Below are positions 24,741 through 31,982 of a stretch of DNA of 46,129 nt, in pieces. Where the stretch lies: NCBI GenBank assembly GCA_019750465.1, contig JAIEOP010000057.1, forward strand, positions 1 through 46,129, read 5' to 3'. The notes under the pieces are model-generated. The model was not told the origin of the DNA. It saw only the letters and a list, made by a program, of their open reading frames with translations, and did not search any database. How positions within the stretch are numbered: the stretch's first letter is position 1; the number at the start of each line of letters is the position of its first letter. The stretch comes from Acetobacteraceae bacterium (GTDB lineage: Bacteria; Pseudomonadota; Alphaproteobacteria; Acetobacterales; Acetobacteraceae). Made by a program: the position numbers and the translations under genes.

Positions 24741-25457
24741 ATGGAACAGGTCAAGGCCCTGGTCTTCGACGTCTTCGGCACGGTGGTTGACTGGCGTGAG
24801 GGCATCGCCCGCGACGCCGCGCCCTTCCTTGCCCGGCACGGCGCCACGGGCATCGACCCGCGCGCCTTCGCCGATGCCTGGCGCCGCCGCTACCAGCCGG
24901 CGATGGAGGAATGCCGCTCCGGCCGCCGGCCCATCACGCGCCTCGACGTGCTGCACCGGGAGAACCTGGAACTGGTGCTGCGCGACCACGGCCTCGACAC
25001 GACGCGCATCGGCGAGGCCGAATTGGCGGAGATGAACCACGCCTGGCACCGGCTCGATCCCTGGCCGGAGGCAGTGGCGGGGCTGACCCGGCTGCGGCGC
25101 AAATACGTGCTGGCGCCGCTGTCCAACGGCAACATCGCGCTGCTGCTGAACATGGCCAGGCGCGCGGCGATCCCCTGGGACGCCATCCTCGGCGCCGAGG
25201 TGGCGCAGGCCTACAAGCCGGAGCCCGCGGCCTATCTGCGCACCGCGGAGGTGCTCGGCATCCGGCCCGACGAGCTCTGCCTCGTCGCGGCGCACAATGG
25301 CGACCTGAAGGCGGCGCGCGGCTGCGGCCTGAAGACCGCCTTCGTCACCCGCCCGACGGAGCACGGGCCGGGCCAGACCACGGACATCGAGCCGAGCGAG
25401 GCCTGGGACGTGGTGGCGCGGGATTTCCAGGATCTCGCCGGGAAGCTTGGCTGCTGA
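24741..25457 (+). CDS. Haloacid dehalogenase type II (L-2-haloacid dehalogenase family)
   Basis: 238 residues. HAD fold with nucleophile Asp10 in LVFDVFGTVVDWR, the LSNGN block (Ser/Asn of L-DEX), Lys in AYKPEP and AAHNGDLKAARGCGLKT (Asn and Asp of the L-DEX active site). These match L-2-haloacid dehalogenases, which hydrolyse 2-haloacids to 2-hydroxyacids. It follows the lyase by 6 bp, and 88 bp downstream the DUF1330 and haloalkane-dehalogenase-like genes begin. True haloacid activity is plausible but not certain, since many family members have other substrates. Confidence 0.9.
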   Translation: MEQVKALVFDVFGTVVDWREGIARDAAPFLARHGATGIDPRAFADAWRRRYQPAMEECRSGRRPITRLDVLHRENLELVLRDHGLDTTRIGEAELAEMNHAWHRLDPWPEAVAGLTRLRRKYVLAPLSNGNIALLLNMARRAAIPWDAILGAEVAQAYKPEPAAYLRTAEVLGIRPDELCLVAAHNGDLKAARGCGLKTAFVTRPTEHGPGQTTDIEPSEAWDVVARDFQDLAGKLGC

Positions 25458-25545
25458 CGCGCGGCGGACAGGGGTCATGCGCACAGCGGGCGTCGCCCTG
25501 CCGCGCCGGTTGGACGATGGTCGGCCGTCGCGGAGGAGATCCCGA

Positions 25546-25842
25546 ATGCCGGCCTGTTTCATCGTGCGCGCCGTGGTGCACGACGCCGACGCCTACCGGG
25601 CCTATGCCGAGCGCTCGCCCGGCGTGCTGGCACGGTTCGGCGGCCGCCACGTCGCCCGCGGCGACCGCGCCCTGACCTTCGAGGGACCGGAGGAGACGCG
25701 CCGCGTGGTGATCGCCGAGTTCCCCGACGTCGCCAGCGCCAAGGCCTGCTGCCGCTCGCCGGACTGCCAGGCGCTGATCCCGCTGCGCGCCGGCTGCGCG
25801 ACCTTCGAGTTCATCCTGGTGGACGGGGTGCCGCCCGCATGA
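25546..25842 (+). CDS. DUF1330 family protein (Dabb-like small protein)
   Basis: 98 residues with a GGAGGAGATCCCGA ribosome site. MPACFIVRAVVHDADAYRAY and the VIAEFPDVASAKACCRSPDC block are the DUF1330 signature, a ferredoxin-like alpha/beta fold related to ABM/Dabb proteins; the function is unknown. An upstream in-frame extension reads into Arg-rich sequence and lacks the family pattern. Its stop overlaps the ATG of the dehalogenase-like gene, so the two are coupled. Confidence 0.85.
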   Translation: MPACFIVRAVVHDADAYRAYAERSPGVLARFGGRHVARGDRALTFEGPEETRRVVIAEFPDVASAKACCRSPDCQALIPLRAGCATFEFILVDGVPPA

Positions 25843-26747
25843 CCATCGCCGTCCCCGATCCCGCGCGCGCGGATTGGCCCTACACCGCGCGCTTCGCGCG
25901 CGTGAACGGCCGGCGCATGGCCTATATCGACGAGGGCAGCGGCGCGCCCGTGCTGCTGCTGCACGGCAACCCGGCCTGGGGATATCTGTACCGGGACGTG
26001 ATCCCGCCGCTGCTCGCCGCCGGGCGCCGCGTGGTGGTGCCGGACATGATCGGCTTCGGCCTGTCGGAGAAGCCGCGCAGCGAGCACGCGCACAGCCTGG
26101 ATGGCCACATCTCCAACCTGATCGCGCTGGTGCGCCAGCTCGACCTGCGGGACGCGACCTTTGTCTGCCATGACTGGGGCGGGCCGACCGGCTTCGGCTG
26201 CGCGCTGACGGAGCCCGGCCGCGTGGCCGCGCTGGCGATCATGTCCACCTGGGCCTGGCCCTCGCCGCCGGCGGCCTTCCACGACGCGATCTTCCCCTGG
26301 CGCATGATGCATGCGCCGCTGGTCGGGCCATGGCTGCTGGGGATGCATGGCGCGCTGGCCGGACGCGGGATGTACCTCTCGGTGGTGGATCGCGCGCGCT
26401 TCCGCGACGGTGCCCAGGCCGCCTACGAGGCGGCGCTGCCCGATCCCGCCGACCGGCTGCTCACCTGGGTCTGGCCGCGCTGGATTCCGCTGGACGACGG
26501 CGCCCGGGCGACGGCGCGCTTCGCCTGGCTGGAGGCGGGGCTGCGCGCCTCGCGCTGGCCGACGCTGCTGGTCTGGGGCCGCGAGGACGAGGTCTTCGAC
26601 GCCGCCACTTTCGCCGCGCGCTTCAAGGCGCTGATCCCGCATGCCGAGGGGCCGCACCTGGTGACGGGGCGGCACTTCCTGCAGGAGGACAGCGGGCCGG
26701 AGATCGCGGCGCTGCTGCTTGAATTCCTCGCGCGCAACGGGGTGTGA
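25839..26747 (+). CDS. Haloalkane dehalogenase-like alpha/beta hydrolase
   Basis: 302 residues. Nucleophile Asp112 in CHDWGGPTG, oxyanion and halide-site HGNPAWGY (Asn44), Trp113 next to the nucleophile, acid candidate Asp250 in WGREDEVFD and base His279 in GRHFLQEDSG. The Asn-Trp halide pair and the HxxQED motif are those of haloalkane dehalogenases. The acid after strand 7 resembles the HLD-III group. It hydrolyses C-halogen bonds to alcohol, halide and proton. It lies in one operon with a haloacid dehalogenase. A non-halogen ester or epoxide substrate remains possible. Confidence 0.85.
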   Translation: MTIAVPDPARADWPYTARFARVNGRRMAYIDEGSGAPVLLLHGNPAWGYLYRDVIPPLLAAGRRVVVPDMIGFGLSEKPRSEHAHSLDGHISNLIALVRQLDLRDATFVCHDWGGPTGFGCALTEPGRVAALAIMSTWAWPSPPAAFHDAIFPWRMMHAPLVGPWLLGMHGALAGRGMYLSVVDRARFRDGAQAAYEAALPDPADRLLTWVWPRWIPLDDGARATARFAWLEAGLRASRWPTLLVWGREDEVFDAATFAARFKALIPHAEGPHLVTGRHFLQEDSGPEIAALLLEFLARNGV

Positions 26748-26748
26748 G

Positions 26749-27141
26749 ATGGACGTGACCGTCATCCCCGCGCCGGCGCTGGACGGGCTGCGCCCCACGC
26801 CGCTGCTCACCGAGGAGCGCGTCGGCCACTACCCCGAGTTCCGCGACTTCTTCCGCCGCAGCTTCGATCTCGACCGGGTCCGGCTGGCGGCGCCGGGCTG
26901 CGTCCGCGCACCCTCGGGAAATCCCTATCTGCTGGTCTTCCTCGGCCGCAGCGGCGAGCCCTTCCCCTCCGGCGTCGAGATCCAGGCGCTGCCGCCCGGG
27001 CTGGAACCCCTCGACGAGGCGGAGGCCGACCGCGACCTCTACGCCATCCTGCGCTGGATGGTGGCCGGGGTCGGCGCGCCCTGGTCGGTGGAGGCGCTGG
27101 AGGGCACGGCGCGGCTCTACCGCGTGCCCTCGGCCGGCTGA
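26749..27141 (+). CDS. Hypothetical protein
   Basis: 130 residues starting MDVTVIPAP one base after the dehalogenase-like stop, so co-translated. It is acidic and soluble, without signal peptide or membrane segment. Recognisable stretches are RVGHYPEFRDFFRRSFDLD, GNPYLLVFLGRSGEPFPSG and DRDLYAILRWMVAGVG. I do not recognise the family. It ends 9 bp before the inverted-repeat element at 27150. Its position makes a role in the dehalogenation-like operon possible. Confidence 0.7.
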   Translation: MDVTVIPAPALDGLRPTPLLTEERVGHYPEFRDFFRRSFDLDRVRLAAPGCVRAPSGNPYLLVFLGRSGEPFPSGVEIQALPPGLEPLDEAEADRDLYAILRWMVAGVGAPWSVEALEGTARLYRVPSAG

Positions 27142-27149
27142 CGCGTGTC

Positions 27150-27308
27150 ATACCAACTCGGTCAAAGGCTGACCCATGCGGCGCGCCAGATGGCGCGCCG
27201 AGGCCGCGGACGCGGCCCGCGCCCAATGGCGCGAAGCCAAGCCGCGCGGATGCGCGGCGCCCGGCGTCTGAGGGGCGTTGATGTGTCAACATCAACGCGC
27301 GTTGGTAT
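27150..27308. mobile_element. Small inverted-repeat element (MITE-like)
   Basis: The outer arms ATACCAAC (27150-27157) and GTTGGTAT (27301-27308) are perfect. Inside, a GCGTTGATGT-GTCA-ACATCAACGC hairpin (27275-27298) and several GGCGCGCC palindromes are present, and the base composition is less coding-like than the flanks. There is no transposase gene. The right end supplies the apparent start codon of the broken gene that follows. The size and arms suggest a non-autonomous transposable element or REP-type structure. Confidence 0.5.
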
Positions 27309-27938
27309 CGTTCCCGCACCACGATCCGCTCTGGGTCGGGGCGGCCGGAGTCCTGCGGGAGCGGGCCGCGCCCGGGGCCAGCATCCTGGCGCCGGACGAT
27401 TTCTGGTGGTTGTTCCCACGCATCCACCGCCATCCGCACGCGCTGGCGCCCGGAGCCGCCTATGGCTGGGTGCTGGTGCACAAGGGCGCCATGGCGGAGC
27501 TTTCGCGCGGCTTCCTCGAGGGCATCGTGGCGCGCGGCCGCGCGGTCTTCGCCAACGAGGTCTTCGTGCTGTTCGACTGCACGGCAGCACCGGCCGATCC
27601 GCCGCTGCCGGCCTGCGACCACCTCGATGCCTTCTTCGCCATCCTTGGCACGCTGCCGGAGGCACCGCCGAATGCGCCGGTAGCCGGACCGGTGCTGCCG
27701 GAGCCCGACATCATCGCCCGGTTCGATGCGCGCGACGACCCCGCGCTGCGCAGCGCCATGGAACGGCATCTTCCTGTATCCGTACTGGGGCGTGCCCGGC
27801 CTCGACCAGGCCGTGCGCCTCCTCACCGACGAAGCTCCTGAGATCGTGGAGGCGATGCGCGACCTCGGCCGCCGCGCCGGGCCGGACTACGCCTATGCGG
27901 TCGCCATCGGCGCGCGCAAGCCGGCGCGCCGACCGGCA
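27281..27938 (+). pseudogene. Broken hypothetical gene (5' end in element, frameshift near 27768)
   Basis: The frame runs from the ATG within the inverted-repeat element (27281) through HHDPLWVGAAGVLRE, LAPDDFWWLFPRIHRHPHAL, GWVLVHKGAMAEL and ANEVFVLF. Near 27768 the coding pattern moves by one frame to IFLYPYWGVPGLDQAVRLL and EAPEIVEAMRDLGRRAGPDYAYAV. It then runs without a natural stop into the minus-strand Nudix gene. A single extra base, or a sequencing error, explains the shift. The missing 5' end and lost C-terminus point to a degraded gene. No family is recognised; the DDFWW...HKG pattern could belong to a glycan-related protein, but that is a guess. Confidence 0.5.
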
Positions 27939-28730
27939 CTACATCGCGCGCAGCCCCACGGGAAACAGCGAGCCGCCATAGCCCGCCGCCTCCGGGATCC
28001 GCAGCCAGCGCGTGCCGTCGGCGAGGACGACGATCTCCGGCTGCACGCTGACCACCGGGCGTTCCCGCGTCGCCGCCATCGCTTCCTCCACCCGGCCGAA
28101 GCCGGCGAGGCGTTCCAGATTCTTGCGCGTCGGGAACAGCACGGTGCGCGTGCCCGCCTCGGCCGCCGCCAGCGCATCGCCGGGGCGGATCCAGATGCTG
28201 TCCACGCTCTCGCCCCCGTCATGCGCGGCGAGCTGGTCGGGCGGCGCCTCGGCGAGGAAGAAATGCGTATCGAACCGCTTCGGCATGTCGGCCGGCGTGA
28301 TCCAGTGCGCGAAGGGCAGCATGGCATGCGGGATCGGCGTCAGGGCCTCCGTGGCAAGCACCGCGGCGAAGGGCTTCTCGCCGGCACAGAGCGCCTGACG
28401 GTGCGCCGCCTCCAGCGCCACCAGGCGCTCGGCACCTACCAGCTGGCCCGCATCGTCATGCGCCAGCAGCACGCCGCATTCCTCGAAGGTCTCGCGGATG
28501 CCGGCGATGCGGAAGGCGGCCCCCGGCAGCGTCGGCGCCACGGCGGCGGCGATCGCGGCATCGCCGTCCTCGACACGGCCGCCCGGGAAGACCAGCGCGC
28601 CGGAGGCGAACTCGATCTGGTGGTGGCGCACCACCATGAAGATCTCCATGCCGTCGGGCGCGTCGCGCACCAGCAGCACGGTCGCCGCCGGCCGGGCGAC
28701 GGCGGGCTGCCTCACGGGAGCGTCGGTCAT
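27939..28730 (-). CDS. Nudix hydrolase (NUDT19-like, interrupted Nudix box)
   Basis: 263 residues starting MTDAPVRQPA. The Nudix box reads FPGGRVEDGD, then an insert of about 20 residues, then IRETFEECGVLLA. This split box is known for NUDT19/RP2-type acyl-CoA diphosphatases. The length also matches that group rather than short Nudix proteins. It probably cleaves a CoA or nucleoside diphosphate compound. The start is 11 bp after the stop of the Bug gene on the same strand, so they share a transcript. Its stop meets the degraded gene from the other strand. Confidence 0.88.
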   Translation of the reverse strand: MTDAPVRQPAVARPAATVLLVRDAPDGMEIFMVVRHHQIEFASGALVFPGGRVEDGDAAIAAAVAPTLPGAAFRIAGIRETFEECGVLLAHDDAGQLVGAERLVALEAAHRQALCAGEKPFAAVLATEALTPIPHAMLPFAHWITPADMPKRFDTHFFLAEAPPDQLAAHDGGESVDSIWIRPGDALAAAEAGTRTVLFPTRKNLERLAGFGRVEEAMAATRERPVVSVQPEIVVLADGTRWLRIPEAAGYGGSLFPVGLRAM

Positions 28731-28741
28731 GCAGCTGCGTC

Positions 28742-29728
28742 CTATTCGATCCGGATGCCCGCCTCGCGGATCACCGGGGCCCAGCGATCGTAGTCGGCCC
28801 GGATGAACGCGGCGAATTCGGCGGGCGTGCCGCCCACCACCACGCCGGCCTGGGTCTGCTCCACGCTGCGCCGGACCTCCGGCTGCGCGGCCACGGCATT
28901 GAACACGCGGTTGGCGGCGGCGACGATCTCGGGCGGCAGCCCGGCGGGGCCGACGATGCCGTGCCAGACCGTGGCCTGGAAGCCCGGCAGCGTCTCGGCC
29001 AGGGTCGGCACGCCGGGCAGCAGCGCGACCGGCCCCGTGCTCAGCACCGCCAGGGCGCGCAGCTTGCCCTCGCGGATCTGCGGCAGGGAGGTGGAGACCG
29101 TGATGATGGCGCTCTGCGTCTCGTTCGCCAGCAGGCTGCGCAGCACCTCCGCGCCGCTGCGGTAGGGGATCGGGGTCATGCGCAGCCCGGCGCGGCGGAT
29201 CATCAGCTCCTGCGCCAGGTGGCCGATGTAGCCGATGCCGGGATGCGCATAGGGCAGGTCGCCCTGCCGCCGCGCATAGGCGAAGAATTCCGCGACGCTC
29301 GCCACAGGGACCGCGGCCGGCACCACCAACGCCAGCGGCAGGTTCACCAGGTGGCAGATGGCGGCGAAGGCGGTGCGGGGGTCGTAGGACAGGCTGGGCT
29401 GCAATTCCTTGCCGATGGCATTGGCGCCGAGATCGGCCATCATCAGGGTCATGCCATCGGGCCGGGCCTGGGCGGTCGCCGCGCCGGCGATGGTGCCGCC
29501 GGCGCCGGGCCGGTTCTCCACCACCAGCGCCTGGCCGTTCGCTTGCGCCGGAAAGGCCTGGGCGACGGTGCGGGAGAGCGTGTCGACCGCGCCGCCGGCG
29601 CCGAAGGGCACGATCAGGCGCACCGCGCGATCCGGCCAGGCAGCCTGGGCGCGGGCGGCGGGCGGCGGCAGCAGCGCGGGCGCCGGCAGGGCCAGCACGG
29701 CGCGGCGGCCGATGCGGTACGGCGTCAT
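28742..29728 (-). CDS. Tripartite tricarboxylate transporter substrate-binding protein (Bug/TctC family)
   Basis: 328 residues starting MTPYRIGRRAVLALPAPALLP, with a twin-Arg-containing signal peptide ending AARAQA. Mature blocks: RAVRLIVPFGAGGAVDTLSR, LVVENRPGAGGTIAG, ARPDGMTLMMADLG and TPIPYRSGAEVLRSL. Longer open frame upstream is Pro/Arg-rich. It is divergent from the DAO flavoprotein at 29941 across a 212-bp region with GC-rich tandem repeats, and followed by the Nudix gene. The ligand is unknown; no TctAB. Confidence 0.93.
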   Translation of the reverse strand: MTPYRIGRRAVLALPAPALLPPPAARAQAAWPDRAVRLIVPFGAGGAVDTLSRTVAQAFPAQANGQALVVENRPGAGGTIAGAATAQARPDGMTLMMADLGANAIGKELQPSLSYDPRTAFAAICHLVNLPLALVVPAAVPVASVAEFFAYARRQGDLPYAHPGIGYIGHLAQELMIRRAGLRMTPIPYRSGAEVLRSLLANETQSAIITVSTSLPQIREGKLRALAVLSTGPVALLPGVPTLAETLPGFQATVWHGIVGPAGLPPEIVAAANRVFNAVAAQPEVRRSVEQTQAGVVVGGTPAEFAAFIRADYDRWAPVIREAGIRIE

Positions 29729-29815
29729 GCTCTGGCGTCTCCGTGCGTGGGATGGGTCGGGGCGGACAGTGGCGCCCCGGGCGGGGCGGCGCAACCGCCA
29801 GGCGCCACTCCGGCG

Positions 29816-29865
29816 CCCCTTCTCCGGCCCCCCTCTCCGGCCCCCTTCTCCGGCCCCTTGTCCGG
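29816..29865. repeat. Four-unit tandem repeat in a divergent promoter region
   Basis: Units of 12-13 bp of the form CCCCYTCTCCGG follow each other at 29816-29827, 29828-29840, 29841-29853 and 29854-29865 (the last with TTGTCCGG). Just upstream is an inverted repeat GTGGCGCC / GGCGCCAC (29769-29776, 29801-29808). Replication slippage could vary the spacing between the two divergent genes. Confidence 0.65.
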
Positions 29866-29940
29866 CGACCTCGGACGGCCTATGGCTTGCGTGGGGAGAT
29901 GCCGGCCCGCACGGCGATCGCGTGGCAGCGGAAGGCAGGG

Positions 29941-31188
29941 ATGGCGCAATCGGCGGTCGTGCTTGGCGCGGGCATGGTGGGGGTCTCGGTGGCGCTGCAC
30001 CTGCACCGGCGCGGCTGGGACGTGGCGCTGGTGGATCGCCAGGGCCCCGGCGAGGGGGCGAGCTTCGGCAATGGCGGGCTGATCCAGCGCGAGGCGATTC
30101 TGCCGCACCCATTCCCCCGCGACCTCCGCGAGTTGCGGCGCATGGCCGGCAACCGCGCGACCGATGTCTCCTACCATCCGCTGGCGCTGGCGGGCCTGGC
30201 CGGGCCGCTGCTGCGCTACTGGTGGCACTCCGGGCCGGCGCGCTACCGCCTCGCGGTCGAGGCGCATGCCCGCCTGATCGCCACCTGCCTGGATGAGCAC
30301 CTGGTGCAGGCCCGCGGCAGCGTGGAGGCAGCGGCGCTGATGCGGCCGATCGGCTGGATGCGCCTCTACGCCCTGCCGGCGCTGCTGGACGCGGCGATCG
30401 GCCAGGCGGAGCTGGCACGGCGCGAGCACGGCGTGAACTACAGGGTGCTGGACAGTGCCGCGCTGGCGGCGGCGGAGCCGCACCTGCTGGTGCAGCGGCT
30501 GGGTGCGGTGCACTGGACGGACCCGATCTCGGTCAGCGATCCGCACGGGCTGACCAAGGCCTATGCGGCGATGTTCCGGCGCGAAGGCGGGCGCCTGCTG
30601 CTGGGCGACGCAACCACGCTGCGGCGCGCGGGATCGGGGTGGCAGGTGCGCACCGCCGAGGGGCCGGTCGAGGCAGCGCATTGCGTCGTCGCGCTCGGCG
30701 CCACGGCCTCCGAGGTGACACGCCCCCTCGGCTACGCGCCGCCGCTGTTCGGCAAGCGCGGCTACCACATGCACTACCGCGCGCAGGGCAACGCGGTGCT
30801 GAACCGTCCGGTCTTCGACACCGGCAGCGGCTTCCTGCTGGCGCCGATGCGGGCCGGCATCCGGCTGACCACCGGCGCCGAGTTCGCCCGCCCCGGCGCC
30901 GCACCGACGCCGGTGCAGCTGGAGCGCGCGGAGCCGGTGGCGCGCGGGCTGTTCCCGTTGGCGGAGCGGGTGGAGGGGGTGCCCTGGATGGGCGTGCGGC
31001 CCTGCCTGCCGGACATGCTGCCGGTGATCGGCCCCCTGCCCGGCCAGCCCGGGCTCTGGGGCGCCTTCGGGCATGCGCACCAGGGCTTCACCCTGGGACC
31101 GACGACGGGGCGGCTGCTGGCCGAGCTGATGTCGGGCGAGGCGCCCTTCCTCGATCCCACGCCGTACCGAGCGGAGCGCTTCGCATGA
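29941..31188 (+). CDS. FAD-dependent oxidoreductase (D-amino acid dehydrogenase-like)
   Basis: 415 residues starting MAQSAVVLGAGMVGVSVALHL, preceded by GGAAGGCAGGG. DAO/DadA fold: GEGASFGNGGLIQ at residue 39, KRGYHMHYRA, and the C-terminal MGVRPCLPDMLPVIG and FGHAHQGFTLGPTTG. It is the counterpart of the gene at 14780, with the same length and motif order but a different middle, so a distant paralogue. Its stop overlaps the DUF1028 start by ATGA. It is expected to oxidise an amino acid and feed the quinone pool. Confidence 0.9.
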   Translation: MAQSAVVLGAGMVGVSVALHLHRRGWDVALVDRQGPGEGASFGNGGLIQREAILPHPFPRDLRELRRMAGNRATDVSYHPLALAGLAGPLLRYWWHSGPARYRLAVEAHARLIATCLDEHLVQARGSVEAAALMRPIGWMRLYALPALLDAAIGQAELARREHGVNYRVLDSAALAAAEPHLLVQRLGAVHWTDPISVSDPHGLTKAYAAMFRREGGRLLLGDATTLRRAGSGWQVRTAEGPVEAAHCVVALGATASEVTRPLGYAPPLFGKRGYHMHYRAQGNAVLNRPVFDTGSGFLLAPMRAGIRLTTGAEFARPGAAPTPVQLERAEPVARGLFPLAERVEGVPWMGVRPCLPDMLPVIGPLPGQPGLWGAFGHAHQGFTLGPTTGRLLAELMSGEAPFLDPTPYRAERFA

Positions 31189-31907
31189 CCTGGTCCATCG
31201 TCGCGCATGATCCCGCGAGCGGCGCCTTCGCCGTGGCGGTGACCACCTGCGCCTTCGCCGTGGGCGCGAGCTGCCCGCATGTGCGTGCGGGCGTCGGCGC
31301 GGTCTCCACGCAGAGCTTCACCAACCGCTATCTCGGCCCGGCGATCCTCGACGCGATGGGGCGCGGCCTCGGCCCGGCGGATGCCATCGAGGGCGCGCTG
31401 GCCGGTGACCGCGGCCGTGGCATCCGCCAGGTGCACGCGGTGGACCGGCACGGCCGCGCGGCGGCGTTCACGGGCGCGCACTGCGTGGAATGGTGCGGCG
31501 ATGCCGGGCCGCGGCAGGGCTTCTCCGTCGCGGGCAACATGCTCGCGGGCGAAGCGGTGGTGCGGGAGACCGCGGCGGCCTTCGAGCGCCTGTCGGCGCT
31601 GCCGCTGCCGGAGCGGCTGATGGCGGCACTCGACGTGGGCGAGGCCGCGGGCGGCGACAGGCGCGGCCGGCAGAGCGCGGCGATGAAGCTGGTGACGACG
31701 GAGGACTTCCCCGACCTCGACCTGCGCGTGGACGATCACGCCGTGCCGCTGGACGAGTTGCGCCGCCTGCTGGCGATCTGGCGCGAGCAGCGCGCGCCGG
31801 GCCTGGCGACGGCGCCGCGCCGGGCCGACCCCTCCGGCCTCTGCGACATCGACCTGATCGAGGCCGGCTGGCGCGAGCGCGGCGTGCCCCTGCGCTTCCG
31901 CCGCTGA
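31185..31907 (+). CDS. DUF1028 family protein (Ntn-hydrolase-like)
   Basis: 240 residues overlapping the flavoprotein stop. MTWSIVAHDPASGAFAVAV, VGASCPHVRAGVGAVSTQS and FSVAGNMLAGEAVV are the family blocks, a likely N-terminal-nucleophile hydrolase fold. It is frequently encoded next to amino-acid or peptide catabolism genes. No proven activity. A dispersed palindrome follows at 31916. Confidence 0.9.
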   Translation: MTWSIVAHDPASGAFAVAVTTCAFAVGASCPHVRAGVGAVSTQSFTNRYLGPAILDAMGRGLGPADAIEGALAGDRGRGIRQVHAVDRHGRAAAFTGAHCVEWCGDAGPRQGFSVAGNMLAGEAVVRETAAAFERLSALPLPERLMAALDVGEAAGGDRRGRQSAAMKLVTTEDFPDLDLRVDDHAVPLDELRRLLAIWREQRAPGLATAPRRADPSGLCDIDLIEAGWRERGVPLRFRR

Positions 31908-31915
31908 AGGAATTT

Positions 31916-31937
31916 CCTCCCCCGCTGGCGGGGGAGG
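31916..31937. repeat. Dispersed palindrome copy
   Basis: CCTCCCCCGC-TG-GCGGGGGAGG, 8 bp after the DUF1028 stop and followed by the common GGGTGGGGGT tail. It lies 45 bp upstream of the next gene's start and may act as terminator or repeat element. Confidence 0.75.
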
Positions 31938-31982
31938 GCCAGGGTGGGGGTGGCGCCTTCACCGGACCAGGAGACGACATTC

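Noticed and set aside
22539-25562. A 1007-codon minus-strand open frame, and similar frames at 32842-35946, 17186-19498 and 8276-10852
   Set aside because: They run antisense to clear gene families and have Arg/His/Gly-rich low-complexity composition with no family motifs, as expected of shadows in very GC-rich DNA.
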